The notes under the pieces were generated by a model that saw nothing but the letters and a program-made list of their open reading frames with translations, searched no databases and was not told the origin of the DNA. Source: Lapillicoccus jejuensis (GTDB lineage: Bacteria > Actinomycetota > Actinomycetes > Actinomycetales > Dermatophilaceae). Taken from it: 64,000 nt of DNA. The translations under genes were made by a program, and so were the position numbers. The DNA is taken from NCBI RefSeq assembly GCF_006715055.1, contig NZ_VFMN01000001.1, positions 1,302,001 through 1,366,000 on the forward strand. Reading direction: 5' to 3'. Shown here in pieces: positions 8,009-16,160 of this stretch (its first letter is position 1; each line of letters begins with the position of its first letter).

Positions 8009-9487
8009 ATGAGTGCCGTGGACCTCGCCCGGTGGCAGTTCGCCATCACGACCGTCTACCACTTCCTGTTCGTCCCGGTGACGATCGGCCTGTCGGCCCT
8101 CGTCGCGTGGTTCCAGACGCAGCACGTGCGCACGCACCGCGAGGAGGACCAGCGGCTCGCGCTCTTCTTCGGTCGCATCTTCGTCATCAACTTCGCGCTC
8201 GGCCTCGTCACCGGCATCGTCCAGGAGTTCCAGTTCGGCATGAACTGGTCGGACTACTCGCGCTTCGTCGGCGACGTGTTCGGGGCGCCGCTGGCACTCG
8301 AGGCGCTGCTCGCCTTCTTCCTCGAGTCGACCTTCCTCGGTCTGTGGATCTTCGGTCGGGGGAGAATCCCCGAGAAGCTGCACGCCGCCAGCATCTGGCT
8401 GGTGCACGTCGGGACGCTCGCGTCGGCGTACTTCATCCTCGCCGCGAACTCGTTCATGCAGAACCCGGTCGGCTACCGCTACGACCCCGCGACCGGCCGC
8501 GCCGAGATGACCGACTTCGTCGCCATCCTCACCAACAAGGTGCAGCTGGTCACCTTCCCGCACACCGTCCTCGCGTCCTACCTCGTCGGCGGCGCCGTCG
8601 TCATGGGCGTCGCCCTGTGGCGCCTGGTGCGCCGCGGCGAGCGCACCGACCAGGACCGCGCGGACGTCGGCATGTACCGCCGCGCCACCCGCGTCGGGGC
8701 CGTCGTCACGCTCGTCGCCGGCGCGCTGGTCGCGGTCAGCGGCGACGTGCAGGGCAAGATCATGACCGAGGTGCAGCCGATGAAGATGGCCGCCGCCGAG
8801 GCGCTCTACGCGACCTCGGACAGCCGGGCGCCGTTCTCGGTCTTCACGATCGGCTCGCTGGACGGCAGCCGGGAGAAGGTCGCCATCACCGTCCCCGGCC
8901 TGCTCAGCTTCCTCGCCACCGGCTCGGTCGACGGCAAGGTCGAGGGCATCAACGACCTCAAGGCGCAGTACGAGAAGCAGTACGGCGCCTCCGGGAACCC
9001 GCTCGTCGCCGACTCCGCCTACGTGCCGACGATCCCCGTGACCTACTGGACCTTCCGGCTCATGATCGGCGTGGGGATGCTCGCCTCGGTCATCGCCGCG
9101 GCCGTGCTGTGGCTGACCCGTGGCGGCCGCGTCCCCGAGCGGCGGGGCCGGCTCGCCCGACCGCTGCTGTGGGCGGCGCTCGCCTCGCCGTTCCTGCCCG
9201 TCCTCGGCAACGCCTTCGGCTGGATCTTCACCGAGACCGGTCGTCAGCCGTGGCTCGTCTTCGGGCTCATGACGACGAGGACCGGTGTCTCCCCGTCGGT
9301 CTCGGCCGGCGAGGTGCTCACCTCGATGGTCGTCTTCACGCTCCTGTACGGCGTCCTCGCCGTCGTCGAGATGCGCCTGGTCGTCACCACCGTGCGGCAG
9401 GGCGCCGGGCCGGCGCAGCCCGTCCCCGGGGAGCACGACGACGCCTCGGACGACCCCGAGCACGCGCCGCTCGCCTACGCCCACTGA
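8009..9487 (+). CDS. cydA: Cytochrome bd oxidase subunit I
   Basis: A 492-residue polytopic membrane protein. With CydB it forms the quinol-oxidising, high-affinity bd oxidase that reduces oxygen to water. The N-terminus ARWQFAITTVYHFLFVPVTIG carries the conserved haem ligand His18. GRIFVINFALGLVTGIVQEFQFGMNWSDYS and FLESTFLGLWIFGRGRIP are diagnostic. The C-terminal GRQPW near residue 413 belongs to the conserved haem region. The quinol-binding Q-loop is of the short kind. ATG 8009 follows AGGAG at 7998-8002. It is the first gene of a six-gene run (cydA, cydB, cydD, cydC, BlaI-type, M56), with a tandem-dyad operator just upstream. Confidence 0.96.
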   Translation: MSAVDLARWQFAITTVYHFLFVPVTIGLSALVAWFQTQHVRTHREEDQRLALFFGRIFVINFALGLVTGIVQEFQFGMNWSDYSRFVGDVFGAPLALEALLAFFLESTFLGLWIFGRGRIPEKLHAASIWLVHVGTLASAYFILAANSFMQNPVGYRYDPATGRAEMTDFVAILTNKVQLVTFPHTVLASYLVGGAVVMGVALWRLVRRGERTDQDRADVGMYRRATRVGAVVTLVAGALVAVSGDVQGKIMTEVQPMKMAAAEALYATSDSRAPFSVFTIGSLDGSREKVAITVPGLLSFLATGSVDGKVEGINDLKAQYEKQYGASGNPLVADSAYVPTIPVTYWTFRLMIGVGMLASVIAAAVLWLTRGGRVPERRGRLARPLLWAALASPFLPVLGNAFGWIFTETGRQPWLVFGLMTTRTGVSPSVSAGEVLTSMVVFTLLYGVLAVVEMRLVVTTVRQGAGPAQPVPGEHDDASDDPEHAPLAYAH

Positions 9488-9519
9488 CCGCCCCGCCCTC
9501 TCTCCCAAGGACTTCCGCC

Positions 9520-10572
9520 ATGGAGCTCACCACCGTCTGGTTCGTCCTCATCGCCGTCCTGTGGACCGGCTACCTCGTCCTCGAGGGCTTCGACTTCGGT
9601 GTCGGCATGCTGCTGCCGGTCCTCGGCCGGCGCGGCCCCGGCCGCGACGCCGAGCACCGTCGCCGCGCGCTGCTCGGGACGATCGGCCCGGTCTGGGACG
9701 GCAACGAGGTGTGGCTGCTCACCGCCGGCGGCGCGACGTTCGCCGCCTTCCCCGAGTGGTACGCAACGATGTTCAGCGGCTTCTACCTCCCGCTGCTGCT
9801 CATCCTCGTCGCCCTCATCGTGCGCAACCTCGGCTTCGAGTACCGGGCCAAGCGCGACGACGAGCATTGGCGCCGCCGGTGGGACCTGGCCATCGTCGTC
9901 GGCTCCGTCGTCCCCGCGCTCCTGTGGGGCGTGGCCCTGACCAACGTCGTGCGCGGCGTCCCCGTCGACGCGCAGGGCGAGTACGCCGGCACCCTGTTCA
10001 CCCTGCTCAACCCGGTCGGCCTGCTCGGCGGCCTGGTCACCCTGTTCGCGTTCCTCACCCACGGCGCCCTCTTCGTCGCCCTCAAGACCGACGGGCCGGT
10101 CCGCGCCGAGGCCCGCACGGTCGCCACCCGCACCGGCGTCGTCGCGGCCGTCCTCGCCGTGGTGCTGCTCGCGACGCTCAACCTCGGCTCGGGCGACGCC
10201 TGGTCGTGGGCCGCGTCGGCGCTGGCCGCCGTGCTGCTGCTCGGTGCGCTCGCGGCGAACCTGCGCGGCCGCGAGGGCCTGGCCTTCGCCGGGACCTTCG
10301 CCACCATCGCCCTCGTCGTGGCGTCGTACTTCCTCATGCTGTTCCCCGACGTGCTCCCCTCGAGCCTCGACCCGGCCTGGTCGCTCACCGTGACGAACGC
10401 CAGCAGCACGCCGTACACCCTGCGGATCATGACCATCGCGGCCGCCGTCTTCACCCCGGTCGTGCTGGCCTACCAGGCGTGGACGTACTGGGTGTTCCGC
10501 AAGCGGATCACCGTGCGCACGGCGCCGGTCGGCGGGACGCCCGACCGCGAGCCCGCGCGGGTCACCGCGTGA
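9520..10572 (+). CDS. cydB: Cytochrome bd oxidase subunit II
   Basis: A 350-residue membrane protein, the second subunit of cytochrome bd. It starts MELTTVWFVLIAVLWTGYLV and continues with LEGFDFGVGMLLPVLGR, the family signature. GTIGPVWDGNEVWLLTAGGATFAAFPEWYATMFSGFYLPL follows in the usual position. About eight to nine hydrophobic helices are visible. The ATG lies 33 bp after the cydA stop with AAGGA upstream. The last codons overlap the GTG start of cydD, so synthesis of the oxidase and its assembly exporter is coupled. Confidence 0.96.
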   Translation: MELTTVWFVLIAVLWTGYLVLEGFDFGVGMLLPVLGRRGPGRDAEHRRRALLGTIGPVWDGNEVWLLTAGGATFAAFPEWYATMFSGFYLPLLLILVALIVRNLGFEYRAKRDDEHWRRRWDLAIVVGSVVPALLWGVALTNVVRGVPVDAQGEYAGTLFTLLNPVGLLGGLVTLFAFLTHGALFVALKTDGPVRAEARTVATRTGVVAAVLAVVLLATLNLGSGDAWSWAASALAAVLLLGALAANLRGREGLAFAGTFATIALVVASYFLMLFPDVLPSSLDPAWSLTVTNASSTPYTLRIMTIAAAVFTPVVLAYQAWTYWVFRKRITVRTAPVGGTPDREPARVTA

Positions 10573-12296
10573 GCGAGCGCCCCCGCCCGGTCGACCCGGC
10601 GCTGCTGCGCGTCCTGCCCGAGGCGCGGCGCCCGGTCGCGCTCCTCGCCGGGCTCGGCGTCGCCGGCGGAGTCCTCGCCGTCGGCCAGGTCGTCGCCGTC
10701 GCGGTCCTCGTCACCACCGTCGTCGCGCACGGGCCCGTGCTGCCGGCGGCCGCGGCGGTCGCCGGCGTCGTCGGGCTGCGCGGGCTGGTCGCCGCGCTGG
10801 CCGAGGCGCTCGCCGCGCGCGCCGCCACGACGGTGTCCGGGGCGCTGCGCCGGCGCGTCGTCGCCGCCGAGCTGCGGCGGGCGACCGCCGAGCCCGAGCC
10901 CGCCCTGACGACCCAGCTGGCCCAGGGCGCGGCGAGCGTCGAGGGGTACGTCGTCAAGTACCTGCCCGCGCTCGCCTCGGCCGCCGTGCTGCCCGCGCTC
11001 GTCGTCGTCGTCCTCGCCCTCGTCGACCCGTGGAGCGCGGTCGCCGTCGTCCTCACCCTGCCGCTCCTCCCGCTGTTCGCCGCGCTCATCGGCCAGGCCA
11101 CCCAGGACGCGACCCAGCGCCGGTGGCGCGCGCTCGCCGACCTGTCCGGCCACTTCCTCGACGTGCTGCGCGGGCTGCCGGTGCTCGTCGCCTACGGCCG
11201 CGGCGAGGCGCAGGCCGCGTCGGTCCGCGCCGTCAGCGAGCGGCACCGCCGGGCCACCACCCGCACCCTGCGGATCGCCTTCCTCAGCAGCGCCGCCCTC
11301 GAGCTCGTCGCCACCATCGCCGTCGCGCTCGTCGCCGTCGTCGCCGGCCTGCGCCTCGCCGCCGGCGGCCTCGACCTGCGCACCGCCCTGCTCGCCATCC
11401 TCCTCGCCCCCGAGGCCTACTGGCCCGTGCGCCGCGTCGGCGCCGAGTTCCACGCCGCCGCCGACGGCGCCGCCGCGCTCGCGGCCCTCCTCCCGAGGGC
11501 CGACGGCGACCGGACATTATCGGGCGACCCGATAATGTCCGGCTCCGCAGGACAACCGTTCTCCGGCGAAGCCTCACGAACCCCGGCGAAGCCCACGCCC
11601 GGCCTCGCCCACGTCACGACGACGTACGACGACCGCCCCGCGCCCGTGCTGGACGACGTCACCATCGCCCTGCCGACGGGGCCGGCGCTCGTCGCGGTCA
11701 CCGGACCGTCCGGTGGCGGGAAGACCACGCTGCTCGAGGTGCTCGCCGAGCTGCGCGCCCCGCAGCGCGGGACCGTCACCGTCCCCCCCGCGCACCTGGT
11801 CACCCAGCGACCCTTCCTGCTGCCCGGCACGGTCCGCGACGCCCTCACCCTCGGCGCCGGCCGGGCCCTCCCCGACGCCGAGCTCGAGCACGCGCTCACC
11901 CGCGTCGGCCTCACCGGAGCGCTCGCCGAGCGCGGTGGCCTCGACGCCACGATCGGCGACGACGGCATCGGCCTCAGCGCCGGCCAGCGCGCCCGCCTCG
12001 TGCTCGCCCGCGCCGTCCTGTCCGAGGCCCCGCTGCTGCTGCTCGACGAGCCGACCGCGCACGTCGACGCCGCCACCCGCAGCGACCTCGACGCCGTGGT
12101 CGCCGGGCTCGCCCGCACCCGCACCGTCGTCGCCGTCACCCACCGCGCCGGCCTCGCCACCCACGCGACCGGCCACTGGGTCGTCGCCGACGGACGCGTC
12201 ACCGACCCCGACGGCCCGCCGGCCGCCGACCCGCGCGTCGCCGGGGCCACCTCCCGCCCCGGCGCCGCGACCCGTCCCCTGGCGGTGACCCGATGA
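10569..12296 (+). CDS. cydD: Cytochrome bd assembly exporter, CydD, with repeat-encoded linker
   Basis: A 575-residue half-transporter: six membrane helices in the first 300 residues, then an ABC ATPase domain. Walker A is GPSGGGKTT near 379 and Walker B is LLLLDEPTAHVDAA. The signature is the degenerate LSAGQ. CydDC exports cysteine or glutathione and is needed to assemble cytochrome bd. Between the membrane and ATPase domains, residues about 315-337 are encoded by a palindromic repeat (11512-11574) that occurs at two other places in the window. It inserts RTLSGDPIMSGSAGQPFSGE in frame. The GTG start overlaps the cydB stop, and the TGA overlaps the cydC ATG. Confidence 0.9.
   Translation: MSERPRPVDPALLRVLPEARRPVALLAGLGVAGGVLAVGQVVAVAVLVTTVVAHGPVLPAAAAVAGVVGLRGLVAALAEALAARAATTVSGALRRRVVAAELRRATAEPEPALTTQLAQGAASVEGYVVKYLPALASAAVLPALVVVVLALVDPWSAVAVVLTLPLLPLFAALIGQATQDATQRRWRALADLSGHFLDVLRGLPVLVAYGRGEAQAASVRAVSERHRRATTRTLRIAFLSSAALELVATIAVALVAVVAGLRLAAGGLDLRTALLAILLAPEAYWPVRRVGAEFHAAADGAAALAALLPRADGDRTLSGDPIMSGSAGQPFSGEASRTPAKPTPGLAHVTTTYDDRPAPVLDDVTIALPTGPALVAVTGPSGGGKTTLLEVLAELRAPQRGTVTVPPAHLVTQRPFLLPGTVRDALTLGAGRALPDAELEHALTRVGLTGALAERGGLDATIGDDGIGLSAGQRARLVLARAVLSEAPLLLLDEPTAHVDAATRSDLDAVVAGLARTRTVVAVTHRAGLATHATGHWVVADGRVTDPDGPPAADPRVAGATSRPGAATRPLAVTR
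11512..11574 (+). repeat. Composite palindromic repeat (A+B) inside cydD
   Basis: Unit A at 11512-11540 is a perfect palindrome with 13-bp arms (GGACATTATCGGG, CGA, then the complement). Unit B (11543-11573) is a degenerate half-palindrome ending in GTTCTCCGGCG. The same A-B order recurs at 24641-24731 and, inverted, at 26600-26676. Here the element lies inside cydD and keeps the frame open across the inter-domain linker. Confidence 0.85.
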
Positions 12297-13978
12297 CCGC
12301 CGCCACCGGGACCACCAGCCGTCCCCGCACCCCCCTGCGGGCGTACGGCGCCTCCGTCCTCCTCGGTGCCGCGGCCACCCTCAGCGGCGTGGCCCTCACC
12401 GCCACCTCGGGGTGGCTCGTCGTCCGGGCCTCCGAGCGGCCGGTCGTGCTCACCCTGCTGACCGCCGTCGTCGGGGTCCGCGCCTTCGGCATCTCGCGTC
12501 CGTTGCTGCGCTGGGCCGAGCGGGTGCGCTCGCACGACGTCGCGCTCGGCGACCTGGCCCGCGCCCGGGAGGACGTCGCCCGGCGCCTCGTCCCGCTCAC
12601 CCCGGCCCGGCTCGGCCGGCGGCACCGCGCCGAGGTCGCCGGCGCCGTCGTCGACGACCTCACCGACCTCACCGAGGCCCCGGTCCGCGCGGGGGTCCCG
12701 CTCGCCGCCGCCGCGGTCACGGTCCTCGCCACCGCCGGCCTGACCGCCCTCGTCAGCCCGACCGTGGCGCTCGTCCACGTCGCCCTCGCCGCGGCCCTCG
12801 CCGGCGTCACCCTGCTCGCCGTCCGGCTCGAGGCCGACGGGCAGGCCCGCCTCGAGCAGGCCCGCGCCGAGGTCCTGCGGGTCGGCGAGCTCGTCGCCCT
12901 GCGTCGGCGCGACCTGCTCGCCGTCGGCGCCGGTACCGACGCCCGCCGCTGGCTCGACGAGGCCCAGGCGCACTGGTCCGCCGCGGTGCGGCGGCAGGCC
13001 CGCGGCCGCGCCCTCGCGCAGGGCGCCGCAGTGGCGCTGCTCGGCGGGGCGACGGCCGCCGCCGCGCTCGTCGTCGCGCGCCTCGACGTCGCCGCCCCGG
13101 TCGCCGCGCTGCTCGTGCTCACCCCCGTCGCCCTGTCCGACGCGCTCACGCCGCTGGCCGACGCCGCGCGGTCCCTCGCCCGGGCCCGCGCGGCCCGCCG
13201 CCGCCTCGACGTCCTGCTCGACCAGCCCCCCGCGGTCGTCGAGCGCCCCGCGCACGACACCGTGACCTCCCCCGTGCCGCACCTGCGTCTCGAGGCCGCC
13301 GGCGCCCGCTGGCGGCCCACCGAGCCCACTGCGGCCGGGGCGGACGCGCTCGACCTCGACCCGGTCGACCTCGACCTCCCGCCGGGTTCGCGCACCCTCG
13401 TCACCGGCCCCAACGGCGGCGGCAAGTCCACGCTGCTCGCGCTGCTCGCCCGCCAGCTCGACCCGGCGACCGGCCGGCTGCTCGTCGACGGCACCGACGC
13501 CCGCGACCTGCCCCTGGCGGACCTGCGCTCCCGGGTCGCCGTCGTCGACGACGAGCCCTGGGTCCTCGCGACCTCCCTGCGCGAGAACCTGCGGATCGCC
13601 CGCCCCCGGCCCGAGCCCCTCGACGGCCCGGACCTCGACGCCCGTCTCGTGCGGGGGCTGCGCGAGGCCGGCCTCGGACCCTGGTACGACGACCTGCCCG
13701 CCGGCCTCGACACCCGGCTCGGCACCGGCGACCGCGCCCTGTCCGGGGGCGAGCGCACCCGCCTCGGCCTGGCCCGCGCCCTGGTCTCCGAGCGGGGGGT
13801 GCTCCTGCTCGACGAGCCGGTGGCCCACCTCGACGCCGGGACCGCGGCGCAGGTGATGGGCGACGTCGCCGCCGCGGCGGGGCGACGTACCCTCGTCGTC
13901 GTGAGCCACGACGACCTGCCCGCCGGCGTCGTCGACCGCACCGTGCGGGTCGGCCCCAGCGAGGACGGCACCCGATGA
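12293..13978 (+). CDS. cydC: Cytochrome bd assembly exporter, CydC
   Basis: A 561-residue half-transporter that pairs with CydD as the thiol exporter needed for cytochrome bd maturation. The membrane half begins YGASVLLGAAATLSGVALTATSGWLVVRASERP, with the TATSGWL element typical of CydC. The ATPase half has Walker A GPNGGGKST near 375, the signature LSGGERTRLGLARAL and Walker B VLLLDEPVAHLDAG. The ATGA overlap with cydD at the front and with the BlaI-type gene at the back show that all are read from one message. An alternative reading as an unrelated exporter is unlikely given the cydAB neighbours. Confidence 0.93.
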   Translation: MTAATGTTSRPRTPLRAYGASVLLGAAATLSGVALTATSGWLVVRASERPVVLTLLTAVVGVRAFGISRPLLRWAERVRSHDVALGDLARAREDVARRLVPLTPARLGRRHRAEVAGAVVDDLTDLTEAPVRAGVPLAAAAVTVLATAGLTALVSPTVALVHVALAAALAGVTLLAVRLEADGQARLEQARAEVLRVGELVALRRRDLLAVGAGTDARRWLDEAQAHWSAAVRRQARGRALAQGAAVALLGGATAAAALVVARLDVAAPVAALLVLTPVALSDALTPLADAARSLARARAARRRLDVLLDQPPAVVERPAHDTVTSPVPHLRLEAAGARWRPTEPTAAGADALDLDPVDLDLPPGSRTLVTGPNGGGKSTLLALLARQLDPATGRLLVDGTDARDLPLADLRSRVAVVDDEPWVLATSLRENLRIARPRPEPLDGPDLDARLVRGLREAGLGPWYDDLPAGLDTRLGTGDRALSGGERTRLGLARALVSERGVLLLDEPVAHLDAGTAAQVMGDVAAAAGRRTLVVVSHDDLPAGVVDRTVRVGPSEDGTR

Positions 13979-14385
13979 GCCCGCGGGCGGCCCTGGGCGA
14001 CCTCGAGCAGGCGGTGATGGACCACCTGTGGTCCGCGCAGGAGGCGGCCGGCCCCGGCTGGGCCGGCGTCAGCGTCCGCGAGGTGCACGACGTGCTCGGC
14101 CCACGGCGCGACCTGGCCTACACGACGCTGATGACGGTGCTCGACCGGCTGGCCAAGAAGGGCCTGGCCGAGCGGGAGCGCGACGGGCGGGCATGGCGCT
14201 ACCGGGCCGCGGCCTCACGCGACCGGCTCACCGCCGAGGCGCTGCGCACCACCCTCGACCCGCTCGCCGGCGACGACCGCCGGGCCGCGCTGCTGCACTT
14301 CCTCGACCGGTCCACCCCCGAGGAGCTCGACGACCTGCGGGCCGCCCTCGCGGAGCTCGAGCAGCGCCGGGCGGAGCGGGCCTGA
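13975..14385 (+). CDS. BlaI/MecI-family winged-helix repressor
   Basis: A 136-residue DNA-binding protein. It begins MSPRAALGDLEQAVMDHLWS, the usual BlaI/MecI opening, and continues VREVHDVLGPRRDLAYTTLMTVLDRLAKKGLAERERDGRAWRYRA, the winged-helix recognition unit. The C-terminal helices (FLDRSTPEELDDLRAALAELEQ) would form the dimer. Family members repress genes until cleaved or displaced by a partner protease. The gene overlaps cydC by ATGA and is followed 3 bp later by an M56 protease gene. Two tandem TAC/GTA dyads lie upstream of cydA. I infer that it represses the whole cyd operon, including itself. No beta-lactamase gene is near. Confidence 0.9.
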   Translation: MSPRAALGDLEQAVMDHLWSAQEAAGPGWAGVSVREVHDVLGPRRDLAYTTLMTVLDRLAKKGLAERERDGRAWRYRAAASRDRLTAEALRTTLDPLAGDDRRAALLHFLDRSTPEELDDLRAALAELEQRRAERA

Positions 14386-14388
14386 CCC

Positions 14389-15321
14389 GTGGGGTCGCCA
14401 CCGACCGGTGCGCCGCTGGCCGCCGGCCTGCTGCTCCTGCTCCTGCTGCTGGCGGTCGTCCTCGCCGGCCCCGGCCCGCGCCTGATGGCCGCGCAGCACC
14501 GGTTCCGGAGCGCGCCCGGGCCCGCCCTGCTCGTGTGGCAGGCGGTGACCACGGCGGCGGTCCTCGCCGCCGTGCTCACCGGCGCGGTCGGCGTGCGGCT
14601 GATCCTCGACGGCGGTACGACGCCCGCCCGGGTCGCCGTGGCGGTCCCGGCCGTGCTCGTCGGCGCCGGCACGCTGGCGCTGCTGCTGCTGTCCGGGCAC
14701 CGGGTCGGCACCCGGCTGCGCGCGGCCCGGCGGCGCCACCGCGACCTCGTCGACGTCCTCGCCACCCCTGACGGACGAGGGGGACCCGAGCGACCCGGTG
14801 ACCTGCGGGTCCTCGACCACCCCACCCCGACCGCCTACTGCGTGCCAGGGCTGCGGCGCCGGGTCGTCCTGACCCGGGGCACGCTCGAGCGGCTGGCCGC
14901 CGAGGAGCTCGACGCCGTCCTCGCCCACGAGCGGGCCCACCTCGACTCACGGCACGACCTCGTCCTCGAGTACTTCACCGTCGTCCACGAGGCGGTGCCG
15001 GCCCGGGTGCGGTCCGAGGCGGCGCTGCGCGAGGTCCGGCTGCTCGTCGAGGCCCTCGCGGACCGGGTCGCCGCCCGCCGGGCCGGTCCGCTGCCGCTCG
15101 CACGCGCCCTCGTGGCCCTGGCCGGCTCGGCCCACCCGGAGGCGACGCTCGGGGCCGGCCCGACCACCGCGGCGGGGGCCGCCGCGGTCCGGCTGGAGCT
15201 GCTCGACCGCTCGGCCCCGCGGGCCCGGGTCGCCGTCATGCTCGGCTTCGCCGTCGGGGTGCTCGCCGTCCCGCTGGTCCTCGCCGCCCTCGCCTGGTCG
15301 GCCGCCGGCTCCGCCGGCTGA
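14389..15321 (+). CDS. M56 (BlaR1/HtpX-like) membrane zinc metalloprotease
   Basis: A 310-residue membrane protein. There are three hydrophobic helices in the first 105 residues, then a cytoplasmic catalytic segment with the zinc motif HERAH at 180-184 in LDAVLAHERAHLDSRHDLVLEYF. A last helix lies near 285-305. AYCVPGLRRRVVLTRGTLERL before the active site is typical of M56. Unlike BlaR1 there is no external penicillin-binding domain, so the inducing signal is unknown. The GTG start is 3 bp after the BlaI-type gene. In family logic the protease inactivates the repressor; here the signal could relate to respiration or cell wall, which is inference. Confidence 0.88.
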   Translation: MGSPPTGAPLAAGLLLLLLLLAVVLAGPGPRLMAAQHRFRSAPGPALLVWQAVTTAAVLAAVLTGAVGVRLILDGGTTPARVAVAVPAVLVGAGTLALLLLSGHRVGTRLRAARRRHRDLVDVLATPDGRGGPERPGDLRVLDHPTPTAYCVPGLRRRVVLTRGTLERLAAEELDAVLAHERAHLDSRHDLVLEYFTVVHEAVPARVRSEAALREVRLLVEALADRVAARRAGPLPLARALVALAGSAHPEATLGAGPTTAAGAAAVRLELLDRSAPRARVAVMLGFAVGVLAVPLVLAALAWSAAGSAG

Positions 15322-15344
15322 CGGCCGGGTCGGCCGGGTCGGCG

Positions 15345-16100
15345 TCAGCTGTTCTCGCGCCGGAAGGTCGACACGCCCCACCACATCGCGAGGGCGAAGA
15401 TGACGACCGTCCAGACGATGCCCCAGGTCATCGTGCTCGTCGCCAGCGCGCCGGCGAAGGACCCGCGCACGGCGTCGACGACCCACCGGATCGGCATGAA
15501 GTCGCTGGCCCGCTGCAGCCACGAGGGGCCGAGCGTCATCGGCAGGAGGATCCCGGACAGCAGCAGGACGGGCATCGTCACCATGTTGATCACCGGCGCC
15601 ATGACGTCCTCGCTCTTCGTCGAGAGCGCGAGGGCGTTCGACGCCGCCGCGCAGGCGGCGCCCAGCACGACCGTGAGCAGCACCCCGACGACCACCCCGC
15701 CGACCGGGGCGCGCATCCCGAGGACGAAGCCGAGGACGACGAGGATGACGGCCTGGACGACGAGCTGGACCAGGTCGCGCAGGAGCCGGCCGAGCAGCAG
15801 GGCGAACCGGCTGGCGGGGGTGACCCGCTCGGCCTCGATCACCCCGTCGCGCCACTCGCCGATGAGGCTGAACCCGGCGAAGAACGCTCCGAAGACGCCG
15901 AGCTGGACGAGCAGGCCGGGCACGAAGAACGTGTAGGCGTTGCTTGCGCCGAACTGGCTCGTCAGCGGCTTGAGCAGCGGGCCGAAGAGGAACAGGTAGA
16001 GCACGGGTTGGAAGATGCCGATGAGGACCCACGCGGGGTTGCGCAGGTTCATCCGCATCTGGCGGCGAAAGACGACGTAGCTGTCGCGCAGGACGGTCAT
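15345..16100 (-). CDS. ABC-2 type exporter permease (DrrB-like)
   Basis: A 251-residue membrane protein with six hydrophobic segments and a short cytoplasmic start MTVLRDSYVVFRRQMRMNLRNP. PAWVLIGIFQPVLYLFLFGPLL and the central SFIGEWRDGVIEAERVTPAS-like segment (FSLIGEWRDGVIEAERVTP) are characteristic of DrrB-like daunorubicin-resistance permeases. It would form the membrane channel of an exporter with the ATPase encoded upstream on the same strand. The substrate is unknown; drugs or lipids are typical. The pair probably shares the promoter at 17222-17259, which carries the likely PadR operator. Confidence 0.9.
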   Translation of the reverse strand: MTVLRDSYVVFRRQMRMNLRNPAWVLIGIFQPVLYLFLFGPLLKPLTSQFGASNAYTFFVPGLLVQLGVFGAFFAGFSLIGEWRDGVIEAERVTPASRFALLLGRLLRDLVQLVVQAVILVVLGFVLGMRAPVGGVVVGVLLTVVLGAACAAASNALALSTKSEDVMAPVINMVTMPVLLLSGILLPMTLGPSWLQRASDFMPIRWVVDAVRGSFAGALATSTMTWGIVWTVVIFALAMWWGVSTFRRENS

Positions 16101-16160
16101 GCGGACCTCCGGTGGCTGGGTCGGGTGAGCGGGGCGGGACCGGCGGGTGCGGGCGGCACG

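Noticed and set aside
6581-9508. A 975-residue minus-strand ORF over paaK and cydA
   Set aside because: Both genes have clear family motifs on the plus strand; this frame is His/Arg/Asp-rich filler.
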